From the NCBI RefSeq assembly GCF_000313935.1, contig NZ_AMSS01000044.1:62001-126000 (forward strand): a stretch of DNA of 64,000 nt, given 5' to 3'. This DNA comes from Acinetobacter sp. WC-141 (lineage in GTDB: Bacteria; Pseudomonadota; Gammaproteobacteria; Pseudomonadales; Moraxellaceae). Under the pieces are notes generated by a model. It did no database searches and had not been told where the DNA came from. It worked only from the letters and a program-made list of their open reading frames with translations. The position numbers were made by a program, and so were the translations under genes. Of this stretch, positions 1-9,697 are shown in pieces (positions within the stretch are counted from its first letter, which is position 1; the number at the start of each line of letters is the position of its first letter).

Positions 1-20
1 TGAGATGAGAATAGATTTAA

Positions 21-45
21 AAATGTCGGCACTAAGCCGACATTT
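21..45. terminator. Intrinsic terminator, bidirectional
   Basis: A perfect 10-bp stem AAATGTCGGC / GCCGACATTT closes a 5-nt loop and has A-rich and T-rich flanks on both sides. It lies just past the 3' end of the minus-strand binding-protein gene and should end its transcript. Confidence 0.8.
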
Positions 46-54
46 TTCACATCA

Positions 55-840
55 TTAGTAAATGTTAAAGGAGAAATATTTTTTCTCTAGTTTCTTGTAT
101 GTACCATCCGCAATGATTGCTGCGAGTGCTTTATCAATATTCGCTTTCAAATCTGCATCTTCTTTGCGTAAACCAATCGCTGCGCCTACGCCCAGTGTTT
201 TTGCATCAACTACATTGCCACCGACAAAAGCGAAGTTTTTGCCTTTTGGTTGTTTTAAGAAAGCCCCATCAACCATGATTGCATCTTGTAAAGTTGCATC
301 CAAACGACCAGACATCATGTCTTGGTAAATCAAATCTTGAGTTGGATAAGGAACAACACTCACACCTTTTGGTGCCCAATAGGTTTTAGCGTAAGTTTCT
401 TGAATTGTGCCCTGTTGTACGCCTACACGCTTACCTTTCAATGATGCCGCTGTCGGTAATAATGGTGAGCCTTTTTTTGCGACCATACGCGTTGGCGTAT
501 TATAGATTTTGCTACTAAACAAAATTTGTTTTGCACGTTCATCAGTGACCGTCATTGATGAAAGAATGCCATCAAACTTTTTCGCTTTAAGTGCCGGAAT
601 CATCCCATCAAAAGAGTTTTCAACCCAAACACATTTAGCTTTGAGTTTTGCACAAACGGCATTACCTAAATCAACGTCAAAACCAGTTAACTTGCCATCT
701 GGTGTTTTATATTCAAACGGTGCATAAGAGGACTCCGTACCAAAACGAATCACCTTCCAATCCTTTGCTTGTACATTCGTTGCAACAGCAGCCAAAACTA
801 AGGTTGTTGAAACGAACATTTTTTTCATAAAGCTTGCCAT
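55..840 (-). CDS. Periplasmic amino-acid-binding protein of an ABC transporter (family 3)
   Basis: A 261-aa solute-binding protein of the HisJ/ArgT/ArtJ type (SBP_bac_3), expected to deliver a polar or basic amino acid to an ABC importer. Residues 1-25 form a Sec signal peptide ending VQA before KDWK. The mature part opens with the family pattern GTESSYAPFEY...GFDVDLG and carries a close Cys pair (AVCAKLKAKC) that forms a disulphide in HisJ relatives. The start at 840 is supported by AAGGAG 10 nt upstream. No permease or ATPase gene is next to it on the visible side, so partners either lie beyond the left edge or are encoded elsewhere. Substrate cannot be told from sequence alone. Confidence 0.85.
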   Translation of the reverse strand: MASFMKKMFVSTTLVLAAVATNVQAKDWKVIRFGTESSYAPFEYKTPDGKLTGFDVDLGNAVCAKLKAKCVWVENSFDGMIPALKAKKFDGILSSMTVTDERAKQILFSSKIYNTPTRMVAKKGSPLLPTAASLKGKRVGVQQGTIQETYAKTYWAPKGVSVVPYPTQDLIYQDMMSGRLDATLQDAIMVDGAFLKQPKGKNFAFVGGNVVDAKTLGVGAAIGLRKEDADLKANIDKALAAIIADGTYKKLEKKYFSFNIY

Positions 841-1014
841 CTTGAAGCTTCTCCTTAAAATCCAAATAAGGTGATAAAAATTTGAGTATTTCTAACTTAC
901 TCTTCTGTCGAAATAATTGCAATTTCTATACCATAAATTAAGGATTTATGAAGATGTCAAAACAGCAGATCATATGACCTGATTAAATGCTGAAAAATCA
1001 TTCAAACGACGAGA

Positions 1015-2043
1015 CTAATTTTTGAGTGCATAGGCTTCTGCCATATTTTCATTTTCGACCAATGTCCGAATGGTATATTCATGGTTATGTTCTTTAGCAC
1101 TGGCAAATTCACATTTCTGATCCCATAGCATTGAGCAACCACTCAACAATGGACAACCAGCAAATAATTCAGCCACCCAATCCACAAACACTCGAACTTT
1201 AGGTGATAAATGACGGTTTTGTAGATATACGACTGATATTGGCATAGGTGCAGGCAACCATTCAGTCAGCACTTCCTTGAGCGTGCCATCTTCTAGATGT
1301 TTCGCCACCATGTAATATGGGCATTGAATTAAACCAAAACCTTGTACAGCCAAATCAACATATGAATCGCCATCGTTGACAGAAACACGCCCTTTCACAC
1401 CAACGCTATGAATCTCACCATCCACCATAAAATCCCAGTCGATATTGCGTCCAGTACGACTGTTAAAGTAATGCACGACCTGATGTTTTTTTAAGTCATC
1501 AATAGTTTTGGGTTCGCCATGTTCCGCCAAGTAACGAGGTGCAGCAACCGTCACACACTGAATTGTTCCGATACGGCGTGCAACCAAACTTGAATCTTTC
1601 AACTGACCAATACGAATGACACAGTCCACCGCATCTTGTACCAAATCGACAGGACGATCACTCATTCCAATCACCAAATCAATATCGGGATACTTGGCAT
1701 GAAAATCACAAAGCATTGGAATCAGAATGAGTCGTCCGATTGAAGCTTTAACATCAATGCGTAGACGTCCTCGTGGTCCACGTTCCGAATCATGGAAATT
1801 CGATTCAACATCTTCAACATCGGCTAAAATTCGCGCAGTACGTTCATAATAAACCGCACCGTCTGGTGTCAAACTAAGTTTACGAGTGGTTCGGTTCAAT
1901 AAGCGAACCTGTAAATGCTTCTCTAAACCTTGAATCGTTGTCGTCACAGAAGCACGCGGTAGGCCTAAACTGTCAGCCGCTAAACTGAAACTATTTGTTT
2001 CGACAACTTTGTTAAATACTCTCATCGCATGAAATAGATCCAC
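1015..2043 (-). CDS. adeL: LysR-type regulator AdeL of the AdeFGH efflux pump
   Basis: LysR-type transcriptional regulator: an N-terminal winged helix-turn-helix (about residues 6-65, AMRVFNKVVETNSFSLAADSLGLPRASVTTTI) and a C-terminal effector-binding domain. It lies divergently from adeFGH, as known for adeL in A. baumannii, where adeL mutations cause pump overexpression. I place the start at the GTG at 2043 (342 aa) because AGGAG at 2051-2055 sits 7 nt before it; the longer ATG form from 2073 would add 10 residues but has no such site, and the shorter form matches the usual LysR N-terminus. The C-terminal tail past the effector domain is Cys-containing and longer than in many LysR proteins. 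Confidence 0.88.
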   Translation of the reverse strand: MDLFHAMRVFNKVVETNSFSLAADSLGLPRASVTTTIQGLEKHLQVRLLNRTTRKLSLTPDGAVYYERTARILADVEDVESNFHDSERGPRGRLRIDVKASIGRLILIPMLCDFHAKYPDIDLVIGMSDRPVDLVQDAVDCVIRIGQLKDSSLVARRIGTIQCVTVAAPRYLAEHGEPKTIDDLKKHQVVHYFNSRTGRNIDWDFMVDGEIHSVGVKGRVSVNDGDSYVDLAVQGFGLIQCPYYMVAKHLEDGTLKEVLTEWLPAPMPISVVYLQNRHLSPKVRVFVDWVAELFAGCPLLSGCSMLWDQKCEFASAKEHNHEYTIRTLVENENMAEAYALKN

Positions 2044-2113
2044 ACGCACACTCCTATCAATGCATTTTTTCATTCAAATACATCAATTGTTATAAAAATA
2101 CGAATAGTGTTAT

Positions 2114-2134
2114 CGAATTTAATATATTTATTCG
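2114..2134. promoter_or_regulatory. Candidate AdeL (LysR) binding box
   Basis: The dyad CGAAT-N11-ATTCG fits the general LysR T-N11-A box. It sits in the adeL-adeF gap immediately before a TTGACA hexamer at 2138-2143, the usual place for an activator site relative to a regulated -35. No good -10 at 17 nt follows, which would suit an activator-dependent promoter. Assignment to AdeL is by position only. Confidence 0.45.
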
Positions 2135-2241
2135 TGATTGACAAACTTTTATGCTCCGTCCATCCCATAAACCCTGTTTCTCCCATACGGACCATAATTA
2201 AAAGTCTGAAAAACAGGTATCCAAATAAGTAGGAGCACCTC

Positions 2242-3462
2242 ATGTCATTTTCTCGCAAACAGTTCGCGCTGTCTGCCATCTTTGTCGCCATTTTGGCAAC
2301 GGGTGGCAGTTTTATGTTTTTACATGAAAATGCCGATGCAAAAGCTGCACCGACGACAGCCCAACAAGCTGCTACTGTTGATATTTCCAATGTCATCAGC
2401 AAAACCATTACCGATTGGCAAGAATATTCCGGTCGCCTAGAAGCGATCGACCAAGTCGATATTCGCCCTCAAGTCTCGGGCAAACTCATTGCTGTACACT
2501 TCAAAGATGGAAGCCTCGTTAGAAAAGGTGATTTGCTTTTTACAATTGACCCGCGTCCTTTCGAAGCAGAACTCAATCGTGCCCAAGCTCAACTCGCTTC
2601 GGCTGAAGCACAAGTCACTTATACGGGTTCTAATCTTTCCCGTATTCAACGCCTCATTCAAAGTAACGCTGTATCACGCCAAGAGCTAGATCTGGCAGAA
2701 AATGATGCGCGCTCAGCCAATGCCAACCTGCAAGCCGCTAGAGCAGCCGTTCAGTCTGCACGTTTAAATCTTGAGTACACCCGTATTACTGCACCAGTCA
2801 GTGGTCGAATTTCTCGTGCCGAAGTAACCGTAGGCAACGTAGTTTCTGCAGGAAATGGAGCACAGGTTTTAACAAGTTTAGTGTCTGTCTCTCGCCTTTA
2901 CGCATCTTTCGATGTGGATGAACAAACTTACCTCAAATACATCAGTAACCAGCGTAACTCTGCACAAGTTCCTGTCTATATGGGACTTGCCAATGAAACA
3001 GGTTTTTCTCGTGAAGGAACGATCAACTCAATCGACAATAACCTAGATACGACCTCTGGTACGATTCGTGTCCGCGCGACTTTCGATAATCCAAACGGAG
3101 TTTTATTACCAGGCTTATATGCACGAATCCGTTTAGGTGGTGGTCAACCACGTTCAGCGATCCTGATTAGCCCAACCGCAGTCGGCGTCGATCAAGATAA
3201 ACGTTTTGTTATTGTAGTCGATGCTAAAAATCAGACCGCTTACCGTGAAGTAAAACTTGGCACCCAACAAGATGGCTTGCAAATCGTGAATAGTGGCTTA
3301 CAAGCAGGTGATCGTATTGTGGTAAATGGTTTACAGCGAATTCGTCCGGGTGATCCTGTTACCCCCCACCTCGTTCCGATGCCAAATGCACAAATCACTG
3401 CGAGCAGCACTACTCCTCAACCTCAGCCAACAGATAAAACATCAACTCCGGCAAAAGGTTAA
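2242..3462 (+). CDS. adeF: RND efflux periplasmic adaptor AdeF
   Basis: Membrane fusion protein linking the inner-membrane pump AdeG to the outer-membrane channel AdeH. An uncleaved or cleaved N-terminal hydrophobic segment lies at residues 8-27; there is no lipobox Cys. Then come a split biotinyl-lipoyl domain (VDIRPQVSGKLIAVHFKDGSLVRKGDLLF, about 73-101), an alpha-helical hairpin rich in Ala/Gln (about 105-170), the second lipoyl half (TRITAPVSGRISR) and beta-barrel/membrane-proximal domains. The C-terminus is Pro/Gln/Thr rich. Length of 406 aa matches known AdeF. AGGAG precedes the ATG. First gene of the adeFGH operon, 6 nt before adeG. Confidence 0.95.
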   Translation: MSFSRKQFALSAIFVAILATGGSFMFLHENADAKAAPTTAQQAATVDISNVISKTITDWQEYSGRLEAIDQVDIRPQVSGKLIAVHFKDGSLVRKGDLLFTIDPRPFEAELNRAQAQLASAEAQVTYTGSNLSRIQRLIQSNAVSRQELDLAENDARSANANLQAARAAVQSARLNLEYTRITAPVSGRISRAEVTVGNVVSAGNGAQVLTSLVSVSRLYASFDVDEQTYLKYISNQRNSAQVPVYMGLANETGFSREGTINSIDNNLDTTSGTIRVRATFDNPNGVLLPGLYARIRLGGGQPRSAILISPTAVGVDQDKRFVIVVDAKNQTAYREVKLGTQQDGLQIVNSGLQAGDRIVVNGLQRIRPGDPVTPHLVPMPNAQITASSTTPQPQPTDKTSTPAKG

Positions 3463-3468
3463 TCACAT

Positions 3469-6400
3469 ATGAATATTTCTAAATTTTTTATTGATCGGCC
3501 GATCTTTGCTGGTGTGTTATCAGTATTGATTCTACTTGCCGGTTTACTTTCGGTATTTAAATTACCGATTTCTGAATATCCGGAAGTTGTTCCGCCATCT
3601 GTGGTGGTACGTGCTCAATATCCGGGTGCTAACCCGAAAGTAATGGCTGAAACTGTTGCTTCTCCGCTTGAAGAGTCGATCAACGGTGTAGAAGACATGC
3701 TGTATATGCAATCTCAAGCAAACAGCGACGGTAACTTAACCATTACAGTGAACTTTAAGCTCGGTATTGACCCAGATAAAGCTCAGCAATTGGTTCAAAA
3801 CCGTGTGTCGCAAGCATTGCCTCGTTTACCTGAAGACGTTCAGCGTTTGGGTGTTACTACCTTAAAAAGCTCACCGACTTTAACCATGGTTGTGCATCTG
3901 ACTTCACCAGATAATCGCTATGACATGACCTACTTGCGTAATTACGCAGTGCTTAACGTAAAAGATCGTTTGGCGCGCTTACAAGGTGTAGGTGAAGTCG
4001 GTTTATTTGGTTCTGGTGACTACGCGATGCGTGTGTGGCTTGACCCACAAAAAGTTGCACAACGTAATCTCACAGCAACTGAAATTGTGAGTGCAATCCG
4101 CGAACAAAACATTCAGGTTGCAGCAGGTACAATCGGTGCATCACCCACTAATTCTCCTGTACAACTTTCAGTGAATGCTCAAGGTCGTTTAACGACTGAG
4201 CAAGAGTTTGCAGATATTATTTTAAAAACTGCTCCTGATGGCGCGGTCACCCGATTGGGTGATGTTGCACGTGTTGAACTTGCAGCCTCGCAATATGGCT
4301 TGCGTTCATTACTCGATAATAAACAAGCGGTCGCAATTCCGATTTTCCAAGCGCCGGGCGCTAATGCTTTGCAAGTTTCTGATCAAGTGCGTAGCACGAT
4401 GAAAGAACTTTCAAAAGATTTTCCATCTTCAATTAAATACGACATTGTGTATGACCCAACTCAATTCGTACGTGCCAGTATTAAAGCGGTTGTTCATACT
4501 TTACTTGAAGCGATTGCACTGGTAGTTGTTGTTGTTATTTTATTCTTACAAACATGGCGTGCCTCAATCATTCCATTGCTTGCAGTACCAGTTTCAATTA
4601 TTGGTACATTCGCGCTCATGCTTGCTTTTGGTTACTCAATTAATGCACTTTCACTGTTCGGGATGGTACTTGCCATCGGGATTGTGGTCGATGACGCCAT
4701 TGTGGTCGTCGAAAATGTCGAGCGGAATATTGAAGCAGGCTTGAGTCCAAGAGATGCAACTTATCGGGCCATGCGAGAAGTGAGCGGACCGATTGTTGCC
4801 ATTGCTTTAACACTGGTTGCCGTGTTCGTTCCTCTTGCTTTTATGACGGGCTTAACTGGTCAGTTCTATAAACAATTTGCTATGACCATTGCCATTTCAA
4901 CAGTCATTTCAGCATTTAACTCGCTTACTCTGTCTCCTGCTTTAGCAGCCATGTTACTAAAAGGACATGATGCAAAACCAGATGCACTAACACGCATTAT
5001 GAACCGTGTATTTGGACGTTTCTTTGCGCTGTTTAACCGCGTATTTACACGTACCTCAGATCGTTACGGTAAAGGTGTGAGTCGTGTCATCTCACACAAA
5101 GCATCCGCAATGGGCGTCTATGCAGCACTTTTAGGTTTAACCGTTGGTATTTCCTATATTGTTCCGGGTGGTTTCGTTCCTGCTCAAGACAAACAATATT
5201 TGATTAGCTTTGCTCAACTGCCAAATGGTGCGTCATTAGATCGTACCGAAGCAGTCATCCGTAAAATGAGTGACACCGCACTTAAACAACCTGGTGTAGA
5301 AAGTGCTGTTGCCTTCCCCGGCCTCTCAATTAACGGTTTTACCAACAGCTCAAGCGCTGGTATTGTCTTTGTGACCTTAAAGCCATTTGATGAACGTAAG
5401 GCTAAAGACTTATCTGCAAATGCAATTGCTGGTGCTCTCAACCAGAAATATTCAGCCATTCAAGATGCCTATATTGCGGTTTTCCCACCACCACCAGTGA
5501 TGGGTTTAGGGACCATGGGCGGCTTTAAACTCCAACTCGAAGACCGAGGTGCCTTAGGCTATTCAGCCTTAAATGATGCTGCACAAAACTTTATGAAAGC
5601 AGCTCAGTCAGCGCCTGAACTTGGTCCAATGTTCTCAAGTTATCAAATTAACGTACCTCAACTAAACGTAGATCTGGACCGTGTAAAAGCCAAACAGCAA
5701 GGTGTTGCTGTGACAGATGTCTTTAATACCATGCAGATTTATTTAGGCTCTCAGTACGTTAATGACTTTAACCGTTTTGGACGTGTTTATCAGGTCCGTG
5801 CACAAGCCGATGCGCCTTTCCGTGCTAACCCTGAAGATATTTTGCAGCTTAAAACCCGAAACAGTGCCGGACAAATGGTGCCATTGTCATCACTGGTCAA
5901 TGTGACACAAACTTACGGTCCAGAAATGGTGGTTCGTTATAACGGCTATACCTCAGCGGATATTAACGGCGGCCCTGCACCGGGTTATTCATCTAGCCAA
6001 GCAGAAGCTGCGGTTGAACGTATTGCTGCTCAAACTCTACCACGTGGTATTAAGTTCGAATGGACAGATTTAACGTATCAAAAAATCTTGGCAGGTAATG
6101 CAGGACTTTGGGTATTCCCAATTAGTGTATTACTGGTGTTCTTAGTTTTAGCTGCTCAATATGAAAGTCTAACTTTGCCTTTAGCTGTAATTTTAATTGT
6201 ACCGATGGGAATCTTGGCAGCTCTGACAGGTGTCTGGCTAACAGGTGGAGATAACAACATCTTTACCCAAATTGGTCTGATGGTGCTGGTCGGGCTGGCC
6301 TGTAAAAATGCCATATTAATTGTCGAATTTGCACGGGAGCTTGAAATGCAAGGTGCAACTGCCTTTAAAGCAGCTGTTGAAGCAAGTCGTCTACGTTTAC

Positions 6401-6648
6401 GTCCAATTTTAATGACTTCTATTGCATTTATTATGGGTGTAGTCCCACTTGTTACCTCAACTGGTGCAGGTTCTGAAATGCGTCATGCCATGGGTATTGC
6501 TGTGTTCTTCGGCATGATCGGTGTAACGCTGTTTGGTTTGTTCCTGACCCCTGCCTTTTATGTGCTGATTCGTACACTGAACAGCAAACATAAATTGCAC
6601 TCAGCAGCAGTTCATGAAGCACCTTTATCTACCCCACATGATCATTAA
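3469..6648 (+). CDS. adeG: RND multidrug efflux pump AdeG
   Basis: Inner-membrane proton/drug antiporter of the HAE-1 RND family, 1059 aa, the known AdeG size. Twelve membrane helices frame two large periplasmic loops. The proton-relay aspartates are visible in TM4 (GIVVDDAIVVVENVERN) and the essential lysine in TM10 (GLACKNAILIVEF). In A. baumannii, AdeFGH overproduction lowers susceptibility to fluoroquinolones, chloramphenicol, tigecycline and other drugs; that is family knowledge, not seen here. It shares the operon with adeF (6-nt gap) and adeH. No frameshift or missing motif was seen. Confidence 0.96.
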   Translation: MNISKFFIDRPIFAGVLSVLILLAGLLSVFKLPISEYPEVVPPSVVVRAQYPGANPKVMAETVASPLEESINGVEDMLYMQSQANSDGNLTITVNFKLGIDPDKAQQLVQNRVSQALPRLPEDVQRLGVTTLKSSPTLTMVVHLTSPDNRYDMTYLRNYAVLNVKDRLARLQGVGEVGLFGSGDYAMRVWLDPQKVAQRNLTATEIVSAIREQNIQVAAGTIGASPTNSPVQLSVNAQGRLTTEQEFADIILKTAPDGAVTRLGDVARVELAASQYGLRSLLDNKQAVAIPIFQAPGANALQVSDQVRSTMKELSKDFPSSIKYDIVYDPTQFVRASIKAVVHTLLEAIALVVVVVILFLQTWRASIIPLLAVPVSIIGTFALMLAFGYSINALSLFGMVLAIGIVVDDAIVVVENVERNIEAGLSPRDATYRAMREVSGPIVAIALTLVAVFVPLAFMTGLTGQFYKQFAMTIAISTVISAFNSLTLSPALAAMLLKGHDAKPDALTRIMNRVFGRFFALFNRVFTRTSDRYGKGVSRVISHKASAMGVYAALLGLTVGISYIVPGGFVPAQDKQYLISFAQLPNGASLDRTEAVIRKMSDTALKQPGVESAVAFPGLSINGFTNSSSAGIVFVTLKPFDERKAKDLSANAIAGALNQKYSAIQDAYIAVFPPPPVMGLGTMGGFKLQLEDRGALGYSALNDAAQNFMKAAQSAPELGPMFSSYQINVPQLNVDLDRVKAKQQGVAVTDVFNTMQIYLGSQYVNDFNRFGRVYQVRAQADAPFRANPEDILQLKTRNSAGQMVPLSSLVNVTQTYGPEMVVRYNGYTSADINGGPAPGYSSSQAEAAVERIAAQTLPRGIKFEWTDLTYQKILAGNAGLWVFPISVLLVFLVLAAQYESLTLPLAVILIVPMGILAALTGVWLTGGDNNIFTQIGLMVLVGLACKNAILIVEFARELEMQGATAFKAAVEASRLRLRPILMTSIAFIMGVVPLVTSTGAGSEMRHAMGIAVFFGMIGVTLFGLFLTPAFYVLIRTLNSKHKLHSAAVHEAPLSTPHDH

Positions 6649-6660
6649 GGAGGATATTTG

Positions 6661-8136
6661 ATGGCTACAACAAAACAAAGCTTATTATTGTCCTCACTCA
6701 TGGGAAGCCTGCTCCTTGCAGGCTGCTCTTTGGCTCCAGAATATCAACCTGCAAAGGTGATAGTTCCAGTTAAATTTAAAGAGTCTGATCCTAAATTTGA
6801 AGACAATAATTGGAAAATTGCCCAACCTGCCGATCAGCAGATTCGAGGTGAGTGGTGGCGTGTTTTTAATGATGCTCAGTTGAATGAGCTTGAACAACAA
6901 GCCATTTCTGGAAACCAGAGTCTTAAAGCGGCAGCGGCTAATATTCAAGCTTCACGTGCGTTACGTTCAGCAGCACAAGCTGAACGTTTGCCAAGTATTG
7001 GTGCTGGCTTTGGACCAACTCGTCAAAAACCTTCTCCCGCTTCATTAGGTTTAGACGAAAATGCCCATACATCTGCACAAACCTTATGGCGTGCTCAAGC
7101 GAATGTATCGTATGAGCTCGATTTATTTGGCCGTATTGCCAGTAGTGTCAATGCAGCAACAGCTGATGTACAGCAACAAGAAGCTTTATATCAGTCAGCA
7201 CTTTTAGCATTACAAGCAGATGTTGCTCAAGGTTATTTTCTGATTCGTCAGTTAGATGCTGAACAAGCAATTTATAATCGCACAATTAAATTGCTTGGCG
7301 AGACACGAGACTTAGTTCAAACACGTTTTAGAAATGGTTTAGTCAGTGAATTAGATGTTTCTCGCGCACAGACTGAACTGGCTGCAGCACAAACCAATGC
7401 ACTGAACATCGCTCGTAACCGAGCGAATGCAGAGCATGCACTTGCAGTATTGTTAGGCAAAACACCTGCTGATTTTAGCTTGGCAACTCAACCATTAACT
7501 GCAAATAGTCTTCGTCTTCCAGCAGGTTTACCTTCAGCTTTACTAGAAAGACGACCGGACATTGCTGCGGCTGAACGTGCTATGGCAGCAGATAATGCGC
7601 GTATTGGAATTGCGCGTGCTGCGTTCTTCCCAAAACTGGACCTAACAGGTGCGCTCGGTTATGAATCATCAACTTTAGGTGAGTTGGGTAAATGGTCCAG
7701 CCGTACATTCTTACTTGGTCCAGTTGCAGGCACTATTTTATCTTTGCCATTATTTGACGGCGGACAACGGAAGGCTGGCGTTGCTCAAGCACGAGCTGCC
7801 TATGAAGAAAGTGTCGCAAACTATCGCCAAACCGTATTAAATGCATTTCGCGAAGTTGAAAATGGCTTGTCCGATCAACGTATTCTCGATCAGCAAATTC
7901 AGGCTCAAAACCAAGCACTCTCCTCTTCTCGTCATGCAAATCAGCTTTCTCATCTACGTTATCGAGAAGGTGCAATTAGTTATCTTGATGTGATTGACTC
8001 TGACCGCACTATTTTGCAACAAGAGCAACTCTCTGCACAGCTTAACGGCAGTAGAATGATGGCTAGTGTAGATTTAATCCGCGCATTAGGTGGTGGCTGG
8101 CATGATGCCGAACCATTGATAAAATCTAAAAGTTAA
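6661..8136 (+). CDS. adeH: Outer-membrane efflux channel AdeH
   Basis: TolC/OprM-type outer-membrane factor of the AdeFGH pump. A lipoprotein signal ends at LLLAGC, so Cys22 should be lipidated. Two outer-membrane-factor repeats follow; the linker motif LPAGLPSALLERRPDI begins the second repeat. The ATG at 6661 is chosen because AAGGAGG at 6647-6653 lies 7 nt upstream; the TTG at 6658 would be too close. The Shine-Dalgarno overlaps the adeG stop codon, so translation is probably coupled. A terminator follows, ending the operon. Confidence 0.93.
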   Translation: MATTKQSLLLSSLMGSLLLAGCSLAPEYQPAKVIVPVKFKESDPKFEDNNWKIAQPADQQIRGEWWRVFNDAQLNELEQQAISGNQSLKAAAANIQASRALRSAAQAERLPSIGAGFGPTRQKPSPASLGLDENAHTSAQTLWRAQANVSYELDLFGRIASSVNAATADVQQQEALYQSALLALQADVAQGYFLIRQLDAEQAIYNRTIKLLGETRDLVQTRFRNGLVSELDVSRAQTELAAAQTNALNIARNRANAEHALAVLLGKTPADFSLATQPLTANSLRLPAGLPSALLERRPDIAAAERAMAADNARIGIARAAFFPKLDLTGALGYESSTLGELGKWSSRTFLLGPVAGTILSLPLFDGGQRKAGVAQARAAYEESVANYRQTVLNAFREVENGLSDQRILDQQIQAQNQALSSSRHANQLSHLRYREGAISYLDVIDSDRTILQQEQLSAQLNGSRMMASVDLIRALGGGWHDAEPLIKSKS

Positions 8137-8160
8137 TTCTTACCTAATTAACTTGATATA

Positions 8161-8187
8161 AAAAAAGCGCCATATGGCGCTTTTTTT
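8161..8187. terminator. Bidirectional terminator between adeH and glyA
   Basis: AAAAAAGCGCC / GGCGCTTTTTT with a very short ATAT turn. It is symmetrical and serves the two convergent genes. Confidence 0.9.
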
Positions 8188-8198
8188 ATATCTACAAC

Positions 8199-9452
8199 TT
8201 ATTGTGCGTATACAGGGAATTTTGCACAAACAGTTTCAACTTTCGCTTTTACGTCAGCAATAACTTTTTCGTCACCTTTGCTGTCAATCACGTCAGCGAT
8301 CCAACCAGCAAGTTCACGAACTTCAGCTTCACCAAAACCACGAGTTGTTACCGCTGGAGTACCGATACGGATACCAGAAGTCACAAATGGAGAACGTGGG
8401 TCATTTGGAACTGAGTTTTTGTTCACAGTAATGTGAGCAGCACCTAACCAAGCATCTGCTTCTTTACCAGTTACATCTTGTTTGATTAAAGATAACAAGA
8501 ATAAGTGGTTGTCAGTACCGCCAGAAACAACGTCATAGCCACGAGCGATTAATACTTCAGCCATAGCTTGAGCATTTTTCACAACTTGTTGTTGGTAAGC
8601 TTTAAAGTCATCAGACATTGCTTCTTTGAAGCAGATTGCTTTAGCAGCAATCGCATGCATTAATGGACCACCTTGGTTACCAGGGAATACAGCTGATTGA
8701 AGTTTTTTCTCGATTTCTTCATTCGCTTTCGCAAGGATTAAACCAGAACGTGGACCACGAAGTGTTTTGTGAGTCGTAGTTGTGGTTACGTCAGCAATTT
8801 GAACTGGGTTTGGATATACACCAGCAGCAACAAGACCTGCAACGTGAGCCATATCAACAAAAAGGTACGCGCCAACTTTGTCCGCGATGTCACGGAAACG
8901 TTGCCAATCTACAACACGGCTGTAAGCAGAAAAACCAGCAACGATCATACGTGGCTTATGCTCTAATGCTAAACGTTCAACTTCTTCGTAATCGATCTCA
9001 CCAGTTTCAGAGTTTAGACCGTATTGAACTGCATTATAAGTTTTACCAGAGAAGCTTACTTTAGCACCGTGAGTCAAGTGACCACCGTGAGCCAAGCTCA
9101 TACCTAAAACAGTATCGCCTGGGTTAAGAAGTGCTAGATAAACAGCAGAGTTAGCTTGTGAGCCAGCGTGTGGTTGAACGTTTGCGTAATCTGCACCAAA
9201 AAGTTCTTTAGCACGATCAATCGCCATTTGCTCAATGATATCCACATATTCGCAACCGCCATAATAGCGTTTACCTGGATAACCTTCTGCATATTTATTC
9301 GTAAGTTTTGATCCTTGCGCTTCCATCACAGCAGGAGAGCAATAGTTTTCAGATGCAATTAACTCGATATGTGCTTCTTGACGCTCACCTTCAGAAGCAA
9401 TTGCTTGAGCTAATTCTGGATCAAATTCAGAAATGGAAATATTGGCAAACAT
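8199..9452 (-). CDS. glyA: Serine hydroxymethyltransferase
   Basis: PLP enzyme converting serine and tetrahydrofolate to glycine and 5,10-methylene-tetrahydrofolate, the main source of one-carbon units. At 417 aa it is the same length as E. coli GlyA. Visible motifs are the N-terminal [24 protein letters not shown] stretch (read as family signature), the substrate site [15 protein letters not shown], and the PLP-lysine motif [14 protein letters not shown]. Single-gene unit with a shared terminator at its 3' end. The cytosolic product is functionally linked to metF in the same window. Confidence 0.97.
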   Translation of the reverse strand: MFANISISEFDPELAQAIASEGERQEAHIELIASENYCSPAVMEAQGSKLTNKYAEGYPGKRYYGGCEYVDIIEQMAIDRAKELFGADYANVQPHAGSQANSAVYLALLNPGDTVLGMSLAHGGHLTHGAKVSFSGKTYNAVQYGLNSETGEIDYEEVERLALEHKPRMIVAGFSAYSRVVDWQRFRDIADKVGAYLFVDMAHVAGLVAAGVYPNPVQIADVTTTTTHKTLRGPRSGLILAKANEEIEKKLQSAVFPGNQGGPLMHAIAAKAICFKEAMSDDFKAYQQQVVKNAQAMAEVLIARGYDVVSGGTDNHLFLLSLIKQDVTGKEADAWLGAAHITVNKNSVPNDPRSPFVTSGIRIGTPAVTTRGFGEAEVRELAGWIADVIDSKGDEKVIADVKAKVETVCAKFPVYAQ

Positions 9453-9560
9453 TAGCGGGGGTCCTATAAATTAGGGCTTTTAAGCCGTGCTAAGATTGCG
9501 ACATATTGTAGCATGAACTTTATAATTAAACAGAATGAAGTTAGCTCAGTTTTAAATAAA

Positions 9561-9592
9561 AATGGCTCAAGTTTTATAAAAAATGAGCCATT
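9561..9592 (-). terminator. Terminator for the lipase-like gene
   Basis: AATGGCTCA / TGAGCCATT 9-bp stem; on the minus strand it is followed by TTTTTATTT. It lies about 100 nt past the stop of the gene at 9698-10927 and upstream of glyA. Confidence 0.65.
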
Positions 9593-9697
9593 ATTTATAA
9601 ATCAGTTAAAAAGCTGGTTTAAAGCTTACATTTGAATTTTTTTCATTGTTAACTTCACCTTATGAAAATATTAAAAAGACTTTAAATATCAATAACT

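Noticed and set aside
2070..2408. 112-codon minus-strand ORF covering the adeF start and the adeL-adeF gap
   Set aside because: It would run through the adeF signal segment and control region; no family resemblance, weak start.
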